The notes under the pieces were generated by a model that worked only from the letters and a program-made list of their open reading frames with translations, had not been told where the DNA came from and ran no database searches. The position numbers were made by a program, and so were the translations under genes. 64,000 bases of DNA, from NCBI GenBank assembly GCA_015179045.1, contig WHUZ01000058.1, positions 248,001-312,000 on the forward strand, read 5' to 3'. Positions 60,527 to 64,000 of the stretch are shown here, piece by piece. The stretch is from Kalaharituber pfeilii. Taxonomy: Eukaryota; Ascomycota; Pezizomycetes; Pezizales; Pezizaceae. Within the stretch, counting starts at the first letter, position 1; each line of letters starts with the position of its first letter.

Positions 60527-63500
60527 TCTTTTTAAAATGACGGTGGACACCCCTCTTCCAGAGCTGGACCTGAGAATGGTACCGAGACCCTCAATTCTAT
60601 GCCTCTCCCTTAGTGACGAGACTACCTCTTCATGCTATGCCTCTCTCTTAGTGACGAGACTACCTCTTCATGGCTTCTAATTGTAACTTCCATTACTAGA
60701 AAGAGCTTCATCAAGCTATTGGAAGGTAGGTAGCTCCTGACCCTCTTCCCCGGTACCCCCGCCACCCTCCCCACTTTCACTCCCGCTTACATCTCTCTCA
60801 CCGCCTGTTGCATTTCCGCCTCTCGTGCCGCCACTTCGGGTCGCTGCTTCTCTCGCCAGCTCTCTACCCCTTTTTTCGCTGCCTGCTTCTAGATCTTGTA
60901 ATAACTTTCCTGTCATTTCATTCTAACCACTGTCACCTCTCCTACCCTCCGCTTCTCCCACCCTCGTATCTCATAGGCCGACAACAAGGTTGACAGATAA
61001 GACGAGTGCCTCATAACAGCAACTGCAACCAGCAGGAAGACAAGGCTTCCATCCCCGCATTTCCGATTGCCTTTAGATCTCGCATCGCCTGACCAATCTT
61101 CTTCGCCTATACCTCCGTTCCCACTCCCTCTTCCACCCATCGTCCATACGCAGCGTGGCCGATAGCTCCTACCATCCCCTTGCCACAGCCACACCCCCGC
61201 CGCATTTTTCTCCTTGGCAGGTCGACTATTCCCATGTGCTTTGCTTACCTTTTTTCCTTCACAATTTTTTATTACACCTATGCCATCTCCGTTACGATTA
61301 CTTTGTGGTAACACGGGAGCTATGGGTGCACAGAATTTCCGAACAGGCTAGGTCGCTAATATGGTCGGCGGAGGGAAGCCATGCTGAGTTGGGCTGCCGT
61401 TGCCAAAATGAGAGAATGTACTAGTAATAACTCTTGAACAACGAGAAATCGGTACAACAAGCTATTACGAGGGATTGGTGCCATCACGAGAGCTCAAACG
61501 TGTGCGAACACAGGACTCCATGCGAACCCGGTTGTCGGCAGAGGGAGCTTGGATATTTGGCCGGTGAATTCCAAAGCGAGAGGTTGTCTCTCCTCTTAAA
61601 CACAAGCAAATAACTTACGGGTATACGGGGGTTGCAGGTACAGCAGAGGTGCTTTTTCCCCTTTAAAACCCAGCGAACAATTCTTGGGTAGACGTGGTTG
61701 TAGGTACATGGGGTAGTCTCGTGCCCAGACTAGTTCATGGGGATTCGGCGAGGAAAATAAGCTTCTGCTAATGCGACAATTCTTTTTTTTTTTTAAAATT
61801 TTTTTCTTTTCATTTTATATCAATGCTCCGAATTTGTGGCAAATCATTGTCGTAGTAGAGCCTGGTTGACCCATAGTTTTATAATCCACGAGGGGAGATC
61901 AAGGACGGAGAGAAGCGAAGGGAAATGGACCAAAAACGGCCGGTGTGAGCGATGGGAGGGAAGGGACAGTTCCCACCAATCTTGAGAGAACAGATCCCGC
62001 TGTAGGGAAGGAATGAGTAGAGCCAACATGCGGATGAAAGCGCCAGCTGCTTGACCTACCCCGCCCTCAGCCTCTCTCCACTCTCGAATAATCTCTTGGC
62101 GCAACCTTCATGTAGTTTTCATATGTTCGTGCTTCCTGATATAATTTTTCTTCATTACTACCGCATAATTGCTTATGCTTTAGCAGTTTCTTCTTTTCCC
62201 CATATTTTAAGTAGAGTTGTGCGCCTTCTAAAAATATTGCGGAATATGATGAAAGGTAGAGTTAACACCGGTACCGAGGTGCTGCCTATGGCTGACCTGT
62301 CCGGAAATCGAATTAGGTTTCTAAGGGCATCAGTTTCGTCGGATTCCCGAGCACATTTGGCACCTAGGTAGACTTTACCTTTTTTACAGTAAGGGTCTGG
62401 TTGTAACCGCGCAAGCATGCATAGGGATCTCGTTGCGCACAGTAAAAGCGATACTTTGTGAAATCAACACCAGCATAGTTCTACGCAAGCAGCTGAAAGG
62501 GCACAATTTTCAATCGTTGTCTCCAGGAAACATTTTTGCTTATACTAGTGCCCATGGAGCTGTACATTTCCCAATCGACCATTTGTAGATCGCACATAAT
62601 ATATGGTGTCCCGACGACAAACCTACCTTGATGTGCATGTAGATACTCACCAAAAGGACAACCTTAAAAAAATGCAACGATATTAAAAATGCCGAAAGGA
62701 CAAAAATATGGATTGCGGCCATGGAAATATAGCTTGCGCTGAATTCATGCAGAACGAAAAATATTCTCTTTTTGCACAATCTACGCCTACAGAAGCATCT
62801 GGCATTATGATACTCAGCCCTATGAAGTGAATACAATTCAATGACAGTAGCAATGAGATAACTGATAGCGAGGTAGAAAAAAAGGAGATAGCCTAAGTGA
62901 GAATAAGTTTCAAATTCAGTTAGCTATTAGCTTTACTCATGATATCAAAATGGCAACTCGAATGGTGAGAAATAGTGAGGATTAAGCGAGTGAGAAGCCC
63001 AGAATAGAGCCACAACATAGAAGACAATTGTCAATAAATTGCGAAAACAATTCATCGGAAAAGATGGATTGAGTAGAAAATATAGTACCTTGGGCTGAGG
63101 ATGTTTTTCTTATTTTGGTCACACAACCCCGCATACAGGCTATGAGCCTATGGCAGGGAGATGGGCTTGGTAATAGCCAACATAGTATTACGAGCTCATG
63201 AGTTCGCGATAGTAGCATAGCTGAGCTAAGACATACATGCAGCTGAAGTCAACTCTACAGCGACAATGTGACGACAATGTCTCTCAACAGTGTGATTGGA
63301 GCCTCTACTATGTAAGATTCTGAAGCATTCGGAACATTGGTTAAGCAGTAGACATATGTACTGGTAGTAGTTGGAAAAAAGTAGATTCTGATAGTATTTT
63401 CCAATAATATGTAGTCTTTTCAGCTTCTTACATACCATTCATCTTTTGGTTAGAGCAAGAATGATTGCATGAGAGTGGAATATGCAATACTTTACATGGG

Positions 63501-64000
63501 TTCTGCTTTTAGTCCACTAGAAGGGGAGGGTTCGTTACAGAAAGAGAAAATCATGGAGGAGGATTGTTCCGTGACTTCTTGAAGCTTCTTGGCAGTTTCG
63601 TTTGGTTTCTTCCGTACGGGAAGGCAAATTCAGTAAAGCAAGTACAACTAGTCTGGTTGCACTACCCCTCTATGTAGGTTAGAGTATAACCAAGTTCATT
63701 ACTACTTTGACTGGGCCGTTGCAATGCATTGCGAAGTCGGGAGGTGAGGTGTAGGTCACCTCGTGGTGAAACACTGATTACACTTGCAGTGTACGAGTAC
63801 AGTAGATGCAGTTGAGACAGTTATGAGCGGCAGAAATTACTTTATTGAGCCTCAAGACTGCACGGTTGTACGAGTACTCGAGTAGCGTACATATCAGTAG
63901 CTACCAATAGTGCTTTTGAGTTGGTTTGGCTATTAGTGATATGGAGCGTTTTGATTGGAGAGACGTCAACGTTAGGTACTCTGGCCAGGACTAGCCCCGC
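60527..64000. other. Mostly unassigned end of the window
   Basis: At 60589-60672 a 42-bp unit (TATGCCTCTCCCTTAGTGAC...) is repeated in tandem about twice. At 60716-61314 the minus strand has long open frames rich in Gly, Arg and Ser (LLQDLEAGSEKRGRELAREA), possibly the N-terminus of a LINE ORF1, not confirmed. A T-rich run with TATATCAATGCTCCG at 61782-61830 may be an old tail A. Nothing recognised from 61830 to 63110 or after 63160. Confidence 0.35.
63112..63158 (-). mobile_element. Tail B mini-element, well-paired version
   Basis: TCACACAACCCCGCATACAG, GCTATGAGCCTATGGCAGGG. Read on the minus strand the outer stem CCCTGC/GCGGGG and inner stem AGGCT/AGCCT are kept, as in the copy at 11609. 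Poly(T) is short and no duplication is clear. Confidence 0.6.

Overview
The window looks like a gene-poor, transposon-packed segment of a filamentous ascomycete (Pezizomycotina) chromosome. The signs are very AT-rich blocks with many TA steps, premature TAG stops that fit CAG to TAG changes (both as left by repeat-induced point mutation, RIP), a fungal-type NACHT-ankyrin NLR gene with introns of about 60 nt, and many 5'-truncated LINEs carrying RNase H and a C2HC zinc knuckle, as in Tad-like elements. No rRNA, tRNA or CRISPR was seen. Almost everything is mobile DNA or its debris. The only candidates for functional genes are a 120-aa ORF at 52380-52742 (minus) and two related proline-rich ORFs at 15250-15360 and 39968-40222. 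Layout. 1-4.2 kb: two LINE fragments and old tails. 4.2-11.7 kb: a large inverted-repeat element holding RIP-like AT-rich blocks, an LTR-like segment and a 2.4 kb foldback structure. 11.7-15.4 kb: copy 1 of a long direct duplication ending in a proline-rich ORF. 15.7-17.0 kb: a pogo-like element hit by three LINE insertions. 19.3 kb: a solo LTR. 20.7-22.2 kb: an ORF1-only LINE with a pogo-like MITE in its tail. 22.4-23.4 kb: an RNase H LINE fragment. 24.0-31.3 kb: an NLR pseudogene (fungal N-terminal domain, NACHT, about 12 ankyrin repeats) split by two TIR transposons, one inside the Walker A motif and one inside the ankyrin array, each with a 9-bp target duplication. 31.6 kb: a hAT-type MITE. 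32.6-40.2 kb: copy 2 of the duplication, split by a 4.7 kb element with GGCC-rich inverted ends. 40.3-47.3 kb: nested LINEs. 47.3-59 kb: solo LTRs, a second hAT MITE, mini retrocopies, the 120-aa ORF and a possible degraded gene. 59.7-60.5 kb: a long-TIR Tc1/pogo-type element. 60.5-64 kb: little recognisable. Most striking is a swarm of ultra-short retrocopies, many only 28-70 bp, each a bare 3' tail plus poly(A), most with 8-19 bp target duplications. They fall into two tail families. Tail A forms a hairpin (CTCGC paired with GCGAG, or ATCGC paired with GCGAT) and is the 3' end of both RNase H LINEs and ORF1-only LINEs. Tail B forms a different hairpin (CCCTGC paired with GCGGGG) and has no visible parent here. 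Both end in TGA(T/A)ATAAAA, so one reverse transcriptase may mobilise both. All positions and repeat boundaries were read by eye; distant similarities were judged by inspection, not by alignment software.
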